NCBI GenBank assembly: GCA_028289545.1
Contig: JANQPG010000064.1
Span: 1 to 54,085 of the forward strand
Length of the DNA stretch: 54,085 bases
Reading direction: 5' to 3'
DNA from: Woeseiaceae bacterium
GTDB taxonomy: Bacteria > Pseudomonadota > Gammaproteobacteria > Steroidobacterales > Woeseiaceae
Shown: one piece after another, positions 7,700 through 23,912 of the stretch
How positions within the stretch are numbered: position 1 is the first letter of the stretch
Layout of the letters: each line of letters starts with the position of its first letter
Position numbers and translations under genes: made by a program
Notes under the pieces: model-generated
The model's database searches: none
The model's input: the letters and a program-made list of their open reading frames with translations, nothing else
What the model was told of the DNA's origin: nothing

Positions 7700-8371
7700 C
7701 TAACTCACGGGCACCATCGTAATTTCCACGCGGCGGTTCGCCTGGCGGCCCGAAGCCGAACTGTTGTCGGCAACCGGGCGCGATTCGCCCATGCCCACCG
7801 TAATGATGCGCTGGCCCATGACACCGCGCGACGACAGGTACTGAGCAACGCTCGACGCGCGACGCTCGGACAGGCCCTGGTTGTAGGCATCCGTGCCCGT
7901 GCTATCGGTGTGGCCAGCCACTTCGACGACGGTCTGGTCGTACTCGTCGAGCACCTTGCCCACCGAATCCAGCACGTTGAAAAAGGCCGGTGAGAGGTCG
8001 GCGCTGTTGGTGGCGAACGTTACGTTACCCGGCATGTTGAGCGTAATGTTGTCGCCAATGCGAGTCACGCTGACGCCCGTGCCCTCGAGCTCGGCGCGCA
8101 GTTTTGCCTCCTGACGGTCCATGTAGTAGCCGATGGAGCCGCCGGCCAGGGCACCAATGCCCGCACCGATCAGCGCACGCTGCCGTCGCTCGACCGCATC
8201 GTCGCCGGAGACGAGCCCAACCACCGCGCCCGCGGCCGCGCCGATCAGCGCGCCTTTAGTCGCGGAGCTGGTTTGTTGCTCGCGGGTGTAAGGGTCCAGG
8301 GTCGTACAGCCTGTGGCGACGACGGCCACGGCAAGAACGCCCAACAGCGGTTTTACAGCACGAGTCTGCAT
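7700..8371 (-). CDS. OmpA family lipoprotein (YiaD-like, glycine-zipper plus OmpA domain)
   Basis: This 223-residue envelope protein probably anchors the outer membrane to peptidoglycan. The N-terminal signal ends in a lipobox (VATGC, Cys22). Residues about 40-85 form a glycine-zipper segment ([14 protein letters not shown] and a repeat [20 protein letters not shown]). The C-terminal OmpA domain (about 115-220) has [31 protein letters not shown] and the closing ANRRVEI, the peptidoglycan-binding signature. This is the YiaD arrangement. AGAGGA precedes the ATG and a terminator follows the stop. Confidence 0.92.
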   Translation of the reverse strand: MQTRAVKPLLGVLAVAVVATGCTTLDPYTREQQTSSATKGALIGAAAGAVVGLVSGDDAVERRQRALIGAGIGALAGGSIGYYMDRQEAKLRAELEGTGVSVTRIGDNITLNMPGNVTFATNSADLSPAFFNVLDSVGKVLDEYDQTVVEVAGHTDSTGTDAYNQGLSERRASSVAQYLSSRGVMGQRIITVGMGESRPVADNSSASGRQANRRVEITMVPVS

Positions 8372-8619
8372 GACAAATCCTCTTGAAGATTAGGTGAATA
8401 CAGTAGTGATTCGGGTATTCAGAGTATGGCGGGCCGCTGCCGGCGTCGCCGTTTAACCAGTGCGCATTGTAGTCGCGTCTTACCTGAACCCATACTTAAT
8501 GCACTTACAATGGCGTAGTTTATGTCATATCCGGGAAGAATGAGTTCCCTAAACGTGAGCCGGGTCTCATTATGTCGGCCCCCGCACAGCGAAAGGCATC
8601 CTTTGGGACAAACGAGACG

Positions 8620-9099
8620 ATGAGCAACGCCACAAGCGACAATGACGGATGGCTCGAACGCTACGATCGTGATCATTGCGATCTGACGTTGCCCGGCCTT
8701 TTCCGGATCTCGGCCATACTCGTGGTCATCGGCATGGTGGGCGGGCTGTGGCTTTTGCCCGTACCTGAAGAATTTCGCGAGATCTCCCCGCTCTTGAACT
8801 GGGGCAGCGCGTTTCTGATGGCCGCCGCGGTCTACTACTTCATCATTTCCCTGTCGCTTGCGATCGGTTTGTTGCCGTTTCTGGTCGGCATCGCGGCTTT
8901 CCAGCTGTGGCTGTCGACAGCCGGCTATTCCGCCACAAAAATCTCGCTGACCTTGCTGGTGGCGGGCATCGTCGGCATTTGGCTCGGCAACAAGCCCGGC
9001 GCCCGCCTGAGCGCGGTCGCGCGAGACCTGCAGTACATGATGATTGCGCCCGCGTGGATGCTGTCGGTGCTGTACCGGCGCATTGGCATTCCGGTTTGA
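8620..9099 (+). CDS. Small multi-pass membrane protein, possibly Mpo1/DUF962-like
   Basis: This is a 159-residue membrane protein of unknown role. After a short polar N-terminus (DGWLERYDRDHCD) come hydrophobic segments at about 30-47, 62-85, 90-108 and 112-125. The opening 'W-x-x-x-Y-x-x-x-H' followed by helices resembles Mpo1-like (DUF962) proteins, but the second histidine expected in the first helix (H-x-x-G) is absent, so I hold this lightly. The start is uncertain: the ATG at 8620 places the conserved part sensibly near the N-terminus, while an in-frame ATG at 8572 would add 16 residues. A 13-bp iterated sequence begins at its last codons. Confidence 0.6.
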   Translation: MSNATSDNDGWLERYDRDHCDLTLPGLFRISAILVVIGMVGGLWLLPVPEEFREISPLLNWGSAFLMAAAVYYFIISLSLAIGLLPFLVGIAAFQLWLSTAGYSATKISLTLLVAGIVGIWLGNKPGARLSAVARDLQYMMIAPAWMLSVLYRRIGIPV

Positions 9100-9140
9100 C
9101 CTTCCGGATTGGTATTCCGGACTGACCTTCCGGAATTGAC
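9089..9140 (+). repeat. Four tandem 13-bp units with TTCCGG core
   Basis: TTCCGG occurs at 9089, 9102, 9115 and 9128, exactly 13 bases apart. The seven bases between cores also resemble each other (consensus near ATTGACC). Units one and three, and two and four, match best, so it can also be read as two 26-bp units. The array begins in the last codons of the preceding gene and ends 18 bases before the dinF start codon. Confidence 0.8.
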
Positions 9141-9158
9141 GATACTCGCAGCACTAAA

Positions 9159-10481
9159 ATGAGCAGACCTGCCGCGGATCTCCCGAATCACCGCGAAGTG
9201 TGGCGCATCGCGCTACCCATGATCCTGTCCAACGTGACGGTACCCATGCTCGGTATGGTCGACACCGGCGTTACCGGTCACCTCGACAGCGCTGCGTACC
9301 TCGCCGCGGTGGCCATCGGCGCCACGGTCTTCAGCGTGCTGTACACCGGCGTAAATTTCCTGCGTATGGGCACCACGGGTATTGCCGCGCAGAGTTACGG
9401 CGCCGGCGACTACACCGCGCTGAGGACTTCTCTCGGCCAGGCCCTGATCGTTGCGCTGGCGATCGGCTTTACGCTGTTTGCCGTGCATCAGCCCCTCGGC
9501 CGCTTTGCGGTTGGACTGATCGGCGCCGACCCGGCCATCAACGCCATTGCGCTCGAATACTTCAATATCCGTATCTGGAGCGCCCCGGGCACGCTGATCA
9601 ACTACGCACTGATCGGCTGGTTCCTCGGCACACAAAACGCGCGCGCGCCGTTTTTCCTGTTCTTGACCATCAACCTGACCAATATTGTCCTCGACCTGCT
9701 GTTCGTACTGGGTTTCGGGATGAAAACGGACGGCGTCGCGCTCGCTTCGGTGATTGCCGAATACACGGGCGCCGCTCTCGGTATCCGCATGGCGGTCGCC
9801 ACACTCAAGGCCCATCCCGGCAGCTGGGAGTCGAAACGCTTCAGCCAGCTGGGTGCGTACACGGCGTTCTTTTCGGTCAACGCGAACCTGTTCGTGCGGA
9901 CGCTCGCGCTGATGTTTACGCTCAGCTTCGTGACGGCTCAGGGCGCGCGCATGGGCGGCACGATACTCGCCGCGAACGCCCTGCTGATGAACCTGCAGAA
10001 CCTGACCTCGTTTGCGCTCGACGGCATTGCCCACGCGGCCGAGGCACTCGTCGGCAAGGCCGTCGGCGCGCGCCGGCGGGACGCGCTGATTGCGTCGGTG
10101 AGGCTGAGCCTCCACTGGTCGCTATGGTTCGCCGTGGCGCTGGCGCTGACGTATGTCGCGTTGGGCCCGGTCCTGATCCGCGTCCTGACCGATCTTCCGG
10201 AAGTACGCGCGACCGCCCTCGAGTATTTGCCCTGGCTGATCCTGTCGCCGTTAATTTCCGTCTGGTCGTTCCTTTATGACGGCGTGTTCGTCGGCGCAAC
10301 CCGCGCGCGCGAGATGCGCAACATCATGCTGCTGTCGGCGTTGTTGTTTTTGCCAACCTGGTATCTCACGCGCGACTTCGGCAATCACGGGCTGTGGTTT
10401 GCGTTTACGCTGTTCCTGGCCGCGCGGGGTGTCGGCATGCATGTGGTCTACCGCCATGTCGTGTTGCCGGCGGTGCGCTAG
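9159..10481 (+). CDS. dinF: MATE family efflux transporter DinF
   Basis: This 440-residue multidrug/toxic-compound exporter has about twelve transmembrane helices. The N-terminus (EVWRIALPMILSNVTVPMLGMVDTGVTGHLDS) closely follows E. coli DinF (LWRLALPMIFSNITVPLLGLVDTAVIGHLDS, recalled), and later blocks also align, for example LDGIAHAAEALVGKAVGAR and YDGVFVGATRAREMRN. Family members couple drug export to Na+ or H+ entry. No LexA box is obvious upstream, where the tandem 13-bp element lies. It converges on a second MATE gene 30 bases away. Confidence 0.9.
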   Translation: MSRPAADLPNHREVWRIALPMILSNVTVPMLGMVDTGVTGHLDSAAYLAAVAIGATVFSVLYTGVNFLRMGTTGIAAQSYGAGDYTALRTSLGQALIVALAIGFTLFAVHQPLGRFAVGLIGADPAINAIALEYFNIRIWSAPGTLINYALIGWFLGTQNARAPFFLFLTINLTNIVLDLLFVLGFGMKTDGVALASVIAEYTGAALGIRMAVATLKAHPGSWESKRFSQLGAYTAFFSVNANLFVRTLALMFTLSFVTAQGARMGGTILAANALLMNLQNLTSFALDGIAHAAEALVGKAVGARRRDALIASVRLSLHWSLWFAVALALTYVALGPVLIRVLTDLPEVRATALEYLPWLILSPLISVWSFLYDGVFVGATRAREMRNIMLLSALLFLPTWYLTRDFGNHGLWFAFTLFLAARGVGMHVVYRHVVLPAVR

Positions 10482-10511
10482 CGGGCCAGCCTCGGAACGT
10501 GCCGGTCGGTG

Positions 10512-11879
10512 CTAAGTTGCGACCGCTGGTGTCTCTGTCATGAACAGATTCTTGACCGTGTTGCGCGCCCACAGGTAGGCGACTACGCCGGTCAGAATAT
10601 TGGCGATCGCATAGGCCGCGAAAATCCCGGGCACCTCGTAGAGCTGCATCGCAAGAAGCGCTATCGGCAAATACAGCACCAGAATCCGCATTACGCTGAC
10701 GACCACGCCCGGCATGGGTTTGCCCAGTCCGTTGAATGCCGCGTTCATGACCATCACCATGCCGTAGGCGCCATAGCTCACGGGCACGATCCAAAGGAAC
10801 ATGCGGGTAACGTCGATGGCCCTCGGATCGTCGCTGAAGAGACCCGGAAGGAAACCGGACGCCGCCGCCAGCAATAACGCAATGACCAGGCCGCTGCCCA
10901 GGCAAAACAGCGAGCAGAGCCACAGCGCACGCAGGATTCGATCCCGCTTGCCCGCCGACAGGTTTTGCCCGACAAACGGCCCAATAATTGCGGACATTGC
11001 GTAGTACACGACCAGCATCATCGATTCGATGCGGCTCGCGACGCCAAAGCCGGCGACAGCCTCGGCGCCGTAGTTAGCGATCATGGCCGTAACGGCAACG
11101 GCCCCGAGCGGCACGATCACGTTGGTTCCGGCGGCGGGTAATCCAACGTGCAGTACGTCCCGCCAGGAGCGCAGCATAGGCCCTCGCTTCGGCCGCGCAA
11201 GACTCAGGAGCCGCAGGCGCTTGCGCAGAAAATACAACGTGCCGACGAAGATCGCGCCGCGGGCAAGCAGCGCCGCCATGGCCGCGCCGTTAAGACCCAT
11301 CGCCGGTATCGGCCCCACACCAAAAATCAGGATCGGGTCCAGAATGATGTTCAGCACGGACGCGAGGACCATGAGCTTGCTCGGCAAGCGGGTATCGCCC
11401 GTCGCGCGCATGCTCGCCATACCGACCATGCCGACGACGACAAAGGGCACGCCGAGATAGAGAATAGTCATGAAGCCGCGAATCAGCGGCAGGAGCTCCG
11501 CCGGCGCGCCGAGCCGGGTAAACAGCGGATCGATCGTCAGGATGCCAACGGCGCAGATCAGAGCCGTCACGAGGAAAGACAGAATGATGGCATCGGTGGA
11601 CAAGCGCCGCGCGCGCCGGCGATCGCCGCTACCCAGCGCGCGGGCCACAACCGAAGAGGTTCCGGCCCCGAGACCAATGGCGACGCTGGTCACGATCATG
11701 AGTATCGGAAAGCTGAATCCGTAGGCCGCGAGCTCGGCGACGCCGACCTGGCCGATGAACCAGGCGTCGATGAGGCTTTGCCCCATCATGGTCGCAATGC
11801 CGAACAGGACCGGCACGGTCATGTCAGTCAGATGCCGGCCGACCGGCCCGCTGGCAAGCCGGGATGTCTTTGTAGCCAT
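10512..11879 (-). CDS. MATE family efflux transporter
   Basis: This 455-residue membrane protein has two MATE repeats of six helices each. Features include the N-terminal LTDMTVPVLFGIATMMGQSLIDAWFIGQVG, then GLGAGTSSVVARALGSGDRRRARRL between helices two and three, and the equivalent GPFVGQNLSAGKRDRILRAL in the second half. It belongs to a different MATE branch from the convergent dinF and from the NorM-type gene at 24581. Substrates cannot be inferred. Its upstream region 11880-12025 is shared with the divergent SRPBCC gene. Confidence 0.9.
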   Translation of the reverse strand: MATKTSRLASGPVGRHLTDMTVPVLFGIATMMGQSLIDAWFIGQVGVAELAAYGFSFPILMIVTSVAIGLGAGTSSVVARALGSGDRRRARRLSTDAIILSFLVTALICAVGILTIDPLFTRLGAPAELLPLIRGFMTILYLGVPFVVVGMVGMASMRATGDTRLPSKLMVLASVLNIILDPILIFGVGPIPAMGLNGAAMAALLARGAIFVGTLYFLRKRLRLLSLARPKRGPMLRSWRDVLHVGLPAAGTNVIVPLGAVAVTAMIANYGAEAVAGFGVASRIESMMLVVYYAMSAIIGPFVGQNLSAGKRDRILRALWLCSLFCLGSGLVIALLLAAASGFLPGLFSDDPRAIDVTRMFLWIVPVSYGAYGMVMVMNAAFNGLGKPMPGVVVSVMRILVLYLPIALLAMQLYEVPGIFAAYAIANILTGVVAYLWARNTVKNLFMTETPAVAT

Positions 11880-12025
11880 ACGATCCAGAAAAAAGGTGGG
11901 GTGAAACGCTACTGGCGCCGCGGGACGCGGTTATCCGGACACTATGGACGGGAAAACTGCGGCGCGCAATCACACGATGGGGTGCTTTTAAGTATGATCC
12001 TCACGGTTTACCGCGTAGAAGGCCC

Positions 12026-12508
12026 ATGAAGACCCGTCACGAAATTGTCATCCACAGCACGCCCGAACACATCTGGGCCCTGTTCGACGACGACACCCTG
12101 AGGGCCCAGTGGCAGCCTAACCTGGAGAGCCTGGAACTCCTGAAGGGTCAGGCGGGTCATCCCGGTGCGGTCAGCGAGCTGGTCTATGCGCTGCCGGACG
12201 GACAGCTCCGCCTGACCGAGACGATCAGCGAGCGTCGTGAACCCGACTTCCTCGCCGCGGCGTACGAAGGCAAGGGGGTCAAAGGCCTGACGGTGCACCA
12301 CTTCGAGCGGCTCGGGAACAGCGAAAGCCGCTGGATCGTGTACTCGAACTATCGGATCAGCGGGCTTCGCCGCTGGTTTGGTGCGCTCACACGCGACTGG
12401 ACCGGGCCCATCGACCAGCGCGACCTGCAGCGCTTCAAGCTGTGGTTCGAATCGCGGCGAGCAGAGCGCGAGTCCTCCCCTCCGAAGCTCGAGGAGCGCG
12501 GTCAGTGA
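12026..12508 (+). CDS. SRPBCC (START-like) family protein
   Basis: This 160-residue soluble protein has the START/Bet v1-like fold pattern: the first strand HEIVIHSTPEHIWALFDDDTLRAQWQPNLESLELLKGQ is typical, with the 'W' loop and a long C-terminal helix (about 120-150). Such proteins bind hydrophobic ligands in a central cavity; no ligand can be named. Its stop overlaps the start of the Nudix gene (GTGA), so the two are translationally coupled. Confidence 0.85.
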   Translation: MKTRHEIVIHSTPEHIWALFDDDTLRAQWQPNLESLELLKGQAGHPGAVSELVYALPDGQLRLTETISERREPDFLAAAYEGKGVKGLTVHHFERLGNSESRWIVYSNYRISGLRRWFGALTRDWTGPIDQRDLQRFKLWFESRRAERESSPPKLEERGQ

Positions 12509-13044
12509 GTTGGAAGCAGTTGTCCTCGAAGATCATCTACGAAAACCCGTGGATGCGCGTGTTGGAAGATCATGTCCGGAACCCGGGCGGTGGCGAGAAC
12601 CGCTACGGCTACGTGCATTTCAAGAACCGCGCCGTGGCCGTGATCGCCATCGACGAACACGACCACACCTGGCTGGTCGGCCAGACTCGCTACACACTGG
12701 GCGAATACAGCTGGGAGCTGCCGATGGGCGGCGCGCCGTTGGACGAGGAACCGCTGGAAGCCGCCAGACGCGAACTCGAAGAAGAAACGGGACTCCGCGC
12801 CGAACGCTGGGAGGAGTACATGCGGCTCCACACCAGCAACTCGATCACGGACGAATACGGCATCGTTTATATGGCGCGCGATCTGACCGCCGGCGCCACG
12901 AGCTTCGAGGAAACCGAAGACCTTAGCGTCCGCCGCGTACCCGTCGACGAAGCGATCCGCTTGTGTGTGGACGGCAGCATTAGCGACGCCATCAGTGTCG
13001 CGGCGCTACTCAAACTGGCGGTCAGAAGAGCTGCTTCGCCGTAA
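12505..13044 (+). CDS. Nudix hydrolase, ADP-ribose pyrophosphatase-like
   Basis: This 179-residue protein starts at GTG 12505, which overlaps the previous stop by 4 bases and has a GAGGAG ribosome-binding site at 12491-12496; an upstream in-frame start exists but lacks such support. The complete Nudix box G-x5-E-x7-RE-L-x-EE-x-GL spans about residues 75-97 and binds the metal ions that hydrolyse nucleoside-diphosphate-linked compounds. The preceding strand (VAVIAIDEHDHTWLVGQTRY) and the SWELPMGG lead-in resemble NudF-type ADP-ribose/ADP-sugar pyrophosphatases. Its end overlaps the convergent pseudo-sortase gene by 23 bases. Confidence 0.92.
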   Translation: MSWKQLSSKIIYENPWMRVLEDHVRNPGGGENRYGYVHFKNRAVAVIAIDEHDHTWLVGQTRYTLGEYSWELPMGGAPLDEEPLEAARRELEEETGLRAERWEEYMRLHTSNSITDEYGIVYMARDLTAGATSFEETEDLSVRRVPVDEAIRLCVDGSISDAISVAALLKLAVRRAASP

Positions 13045-13591
13045 CCACGTAACGCATGCGCTCACCGGACTCGCCCGGATCAAAAGGATAAGCCGTCACC
13101 AGGCTCAGCATGGGTTGCGGCGTGTCGAGTACGACGCTCGACCGGCGTGCATCGACGACGTCCAGTCCTATTACGCGATACAGGTGCCGGGTTCCCGACA
13201 ACGTCTCGATCACAATGGAATCGTCGATCTCCATACTCGACAAAAACCGGAAGTGGCTGTCGCGGCGGCCCGTAATGACGGTATTGCCGCGCTCGCCCGG
13301 CAGCGCGCTGCTGCCCAGGTAACCCGGCCCCAGCGCCAGCGTGCGGCCGCTGTTGCCCGCCAGTACGACAAGATCGACATCACCCTTCTTGGCCAGCAGG
13401 CGGAACATCGGAAACGCACCGGGACAGCGACGCTCCAGCTCCAGTACGTCACGATGCTGCGGTTCGCTCTGCTGCCAGAGATCTTTTAGAGCGCATTGCG
13501 CAACGGCCACGTCGGCCGGCGGATGGCGAACCTCGGTCGCCGAAAAAAAACCGAGCCCAAGCAGGCAGCTCACGGCTAACGCCCTCCGCAC
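13022..13591 (-). CDS. Class GN (proteobacterial) sortase homologue lacking catalytic His and Cys
   Basis: The 189-residue protein matches the class GN sortases of the proteobacterial dedicated sortase system: VLAGNSGRTLALGPGYLGSS, ALPGERGNTVITGRRDSHFRFL, and the C-terminal LSLVTAYPFD...MRYVVTA. In working members these read G-H-RDTHF and T-C-YPFD; here the catalytic His is Arg109 and the catalytic Cys is Ala167 (codons CGC and GCT), while the Arg of RYVV (Arg180) is kept. The reading frame is intact, so it looks like a pseudoenzyme rather than a recent pseudogene. The GTG at 13591 gives an RR-plus-hydrophobic membrane anchor; a GTG at 13573 with better GGAGG spacing is the alternative. The dedicated two-component genes are divergent. 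Confidence 0.85.
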   Translation of the reverse strand: MRRALAVSCLLGLGFFSATEVRHPPADVAVAQCALKDLWQQSEPQHRDVLELERRCPGAFPMFRLLAKKGDVDLVVLAGNSGRTLALGPGYLGSSALPGERGNTVITGRRDSHFRFLSSMEIDDSIVIETLSGTRHLYRVIGLDVVDARRSSVVLDTPQPMLSLVTAYPFDPGESGERMRYVVTAKQLF

Positions 13592-13716
13592 GTCGTGGAT
13601 CCCGGCCGGCGCGACCAATACGGTCCAAATTCCAGCGCCTTACGCCGCACAGTCGGTTGAACAATCTGCTTAACAAGCAGCCGAATCATCATCCGAACAA
13701 TCAGGTGCACAATCAT
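13576..13716 (-). CDS. Possible 46-residue small protein upstream of the pseudo-sortase
   Basis: An ATG at 13716 is preceded by an excellent ribosome-binding site (GAGGAGG, 5 bases from the ATG) and opens a 46-residue frame. It begins MIVHLIVRMMIRLLVKQIVQ, a hydrophobic and basic stretch that could form an amphipathic or membrane helix, and ends rich in Arg and Gly. Its stop lies just before or inside the start region of the sortase-like gene, so translation of the two is probably coupled. It could be a real small protein or only a leader peptide; I recognise no family. Confidence 0.45.
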   Translation of the reverse strand: MIVHLIVRMMIRLLVKQIVQPTVRRKALEFGPYWSRRPGSTTCGGR

Positions 13717-13840
13717 CGTTGCCTCCTCTTTCCGTCGAGAGCAGCCATGAAAGCCCGCCGGGCAGGCAAAACGCCGCCGCTGCCGTGGCGCAACCCTGAT
13801 CGAATGTGGCAAATTGTGCTGTCGAAACCGGGAGGATCGC

Positions 13841-14533
13841 GTGGGAAGACGAATTGCCATTGTGGAAGACGAGGCCGCCATCAGGGACAACTACTCGGCG
13901 GCCTTCGAGCGGGAGGGCTACGTCGTCGATTGTTACGCTGCTCGCGCACCTGCGCTCGAGGCGTTTGCGGCGCGCCTGCCCGACCTTGTCGTCATCGACG
14001 TCAATCTCGCCGACGACATCGAAGGCGGCTTCGAATTGTGTCGCGAGCTGCGCTCACGTGCCGAGGATCTGCCGATCATTTTCCTGACGGCGCGCGACAG
14101 CGAGTTTGACGCCGTCTCGGGGTTGCGGCTCGGCGCCGACGATTACCTGACAAAAGACATTAGCCTCCCGCACCTGATGGCCCGCGTCGCGGCCCTTTTT
14201 CGCCGTCTCGAGGCGCTCAAGAAACCCGATACGGCCGACAGCCGAATCCGGCGCGGTGAACTGCTGATCGATACCGAGCGCATGACCGTGCTCTGGTCCG
14301 ATCAACCGGTGGGCCTGACCCTGACCGAGTTCTGGCTCGTGCACGCCATGGCGCGTTATCCCGGGCACGTCAAAAATCGCCAGCAGCTCATGGATGCCGC
14401 CCAGGCTGTGCTCGACGACAACACGATTACCTCGCATATCAAACGCATTCGCCGCAAGTTCATCGCCGTCGATAAAGACTTCGACGCCATCGAGACCGTC
14501 TACGGCATGGGGTACCGCTGGCTCTCCGACTAG
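13841..14533 (+). CDS. pdsR: Dedicated sortase system response regulator (OmpR type)
   Basis: This 230-residue response regulator starts at GTG 13841, with GGAGG at 13831-13835. The receiver domain has the acidic pair in VEDE (residues 9-10), phospho-acceptor Asp53 in VVIDVNL, and Lys in YLTKDISLPHL. The C-terminal half is an OmpR-type winged helix (LTLTEFWLVHAMARYPGHVKNRQQLM through TVYGMGYRW). Sequence and context (kinase 16 bases downstream, divergent GN sortase homologue) fit the proteobacterial dedicated sortase system regulator. All phosphorylation residues are present, in contrast to the decayed sortase. Confidence 0.88.
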   Translation: MGRRIAIVEDEAAIRDNYSAAFEREGYVVDCYAARAPALEAFAARLPDLVVIDVNLADDIEGGFELCRELRSRAEDLPIIFLTARDSEFDAVSGLRLGADDYLTKDISLPHLMARVAALFRRLEALKKPDTADSRIRRGELLIDTERMTVLWSDQPVGLTLTEFWLVHAMARYPGHVKNRQQLMDAAQAVLDDNTITSHIKRIRRKFIAVDKDFDAIETVYGMGYRWLSD

Positions 14534-14549
14534 AGCCTGTTGACGCGCT

Positions 14550-22467
<7,918 letters not shown>

Positions 22468-22721
22468 ACAAGCCCTTGGACCTGACACAAAGCACAGGAC
22501 CACCAAGGTAAAAACACAGTAACGGGCGCGCCAGGCCCAGGGCGATTTGCATCGGAGCGGATATAAGGGAGACGCACGATCCCCACCCGACAGTCGCTCG
22601 CGGCTTACGCAAATCGATCGCTTGAGTATATGACAGGCCCCCATGAGCGCCTACTGCATTGCAGCATAGGGCCTAATTCGGGCTGTTTATCAACAGGTTA
22701 GGAGCAAATCGCAGGGCCCGC

Positions 22722-22749
22722 CGCCTTGGTTGCGCGCGTAACCAAGGCG
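22722..22749. repeat. Perfect 10-bp inverted repeat in the gap upstream of gltB
   Basis: CGCCTTGGTT (22722-22731) and AACCAAGGCG (22740-22749) are exact reverse complements with an 8-base spacer of alternating G/C and T. There is no T-run on either side, so it is a weak terminator candidate for the leftward lipoprotein gene (stop at 22804) or an operator. The 336-base gap 22468-22803 otherwise shows no gene; it must contain the gltBD promoter. Confidence 0.6.
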
Positions 22750-22803
22750 CATACCCTCTGTCCAAATCGGTTTTAGTCCGATCGGCCTCTCGTCAAATCA
22801 CTG

Positions 22804-23298
22804 CTAGCGATCGGCGAACAGTCGAATGGTCCCGCCGCTTGTGAACGCGACGCTGGGAACGAGCGGCACGTCCACGGCAAACTCGCCTTCCAGCGAATAG
22901 GGAACCTCGCGGTGGGCGCCCGAGCGCACGATGTGAATCAACTTGGGCGCGGTGCGCAGCAGATCGAGTTCCACGCTGATCGCAAAACCTGCGTCGCTCT
23001 GTGCCGGCACGGTAAAACGGGCCTCGGTCTCGCCACTGGCAAAACGGTAACCGTCGAGCTTCACGCCGTAGCGCAAGGACCGGACCGGCAGCGGAAACGG
23101 ATTCGGATTGGTGACGTCGAAACCGATCAGTACGGTCTGACCGTCGAGGTCCAGCGATTGGAGTTCGATCTGGCTCAGCGTGACGCGAGGGCTGTCGATC
23201 GCCGTATCGATGCCGGCACAGGCGCCCAGACACCATGCAACAGCGAGCACGGTCGCAGTTTGTCCCCACCTGGCTGCTGTTTCTCCTGAATACTGCAT
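22804..23298 (-). CDS. LEA type 2 (WHy domain) family lipoprotein
   Basis: This is a 164-residue protein with a signal peptide and lipobox LGAC (Cys27). The mature part has the water-stress/hypersensitive-response (WHy, LEA14-like) beta-sandwich pattern: VTLSQIELQSLDLDGQTVLIGFDVTNPNPFPLPVRSLRYGVKLDG with the conserved NPNPFPLPV. Bacterial members are envelope proteins of poorly known role, sometimes linked to desiccation or stress. A GGGGGAG ribosome-binding site precedes the ATG. It lies 18 bases after another leftward lipoprotein gene and is probably co-transcribed with it. Confidence 0.87.
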   Translation of the reverse strand: MQYSGETAARWGQTATVLAVAWCLGACAGIDTAIDSPRVTLSQIELQSLDLDGQTVLIGFDVTNPNPFPLPVRSLRYGVKLDGYRFASGETEARFTVPAQSDAGFAISVELDLLRTAPKLIHIVRSGAHREVPYSLEGEFAVDVPLVPSVAFTSGGTIRLFADR

Positions 23299-23316
23299 AA
23301 CAAACTCCCCCGTTCG

Positions 23317-23775
23317 TTAGCGCACATTCTCTCCCAAACGTCCCCAGCGGGCGGCCGTCAAACGCCAGTCCTCGCCATCGTGCTCCAGCTCGAAGTGCAT
23401 CCTCAGCGCGTCGGCGTCAAAACCGAGCAGCGACTCGTCCCAGCCGGCCACCGCTGTCGTCAGCACAATGTCGGCCGCCGTGCCGTCGTGGATGTCGAGT
23501 TCCTCGATACGGGTGACGACCGTGACGTTGTCCTGACGCAGAAACACCAGTCGCAACAGTCGGTCGAGATCCTCGCGGCTGTTACCGCGACCGTCGGCGT
23601 AGACGGGGGACACCATCTTCATCAATTCCCGGCGATCCTCGCGGCCGACGGCGGCCTCACCGCGGTCAACCCAGTCTCTGAGCGCCTGCTCCGCGTCGGG
23701 CTTGGGCGCACAGCCCGTGAGCATCCCGAACGAGAACACCGCCAGAACCCACAATGCCGCTGTTGTCCGCATCAT
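23317..23775 (-). CDS. Putative lipoprotein, possible NTF2-like fold
   Basis: This 152-residue protein has a signal sequence ending in lipobox LTGC (Cys22, numbering from ATG 23775). The mature part begins with a charged helix (AEQALRDWVDRGEAAVGREDRRELMKMVSPVYAD) followed by strands, the usual pattern of small NTF2-like proteins, though I cannot name a family. Two adjacent ATG codons (23775 and 23772) are possible starts; an upstream extension would place 28 non-signal residues before the hydrophobic stretch and is unlikely. It lies upstream of the WHy lipoprotein gene and is divergent from the DUF924 gene. Confidence 0.7.
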   Translation of the reverse strand: MMRTTAALWVLAVFSFGMLTGCAPKPDAEQALRDWVDRGEAAVGREDRRELMKMVSPVYADGRGNSREDLDRLLRLVFLRQDNVTVVTRIEELDIHDGTAADIVLTTAVAGWDESLLGFDADALRMHFELEHDGEDWRLTAARWGRLGENVR

Positions 23776-23912
23776 CGTGCTACAGTTTATCGACAATACG
23801 GCGTCGCCAGCCAAAGTATCCGTGAAACCGTGACACAGGTCGCAACAAAGCCTCGACAATCGAGCGATCCGGGCCTTCTGGCGGCACCGCCGCTTTATCG
23901 AGGTGACACAAA

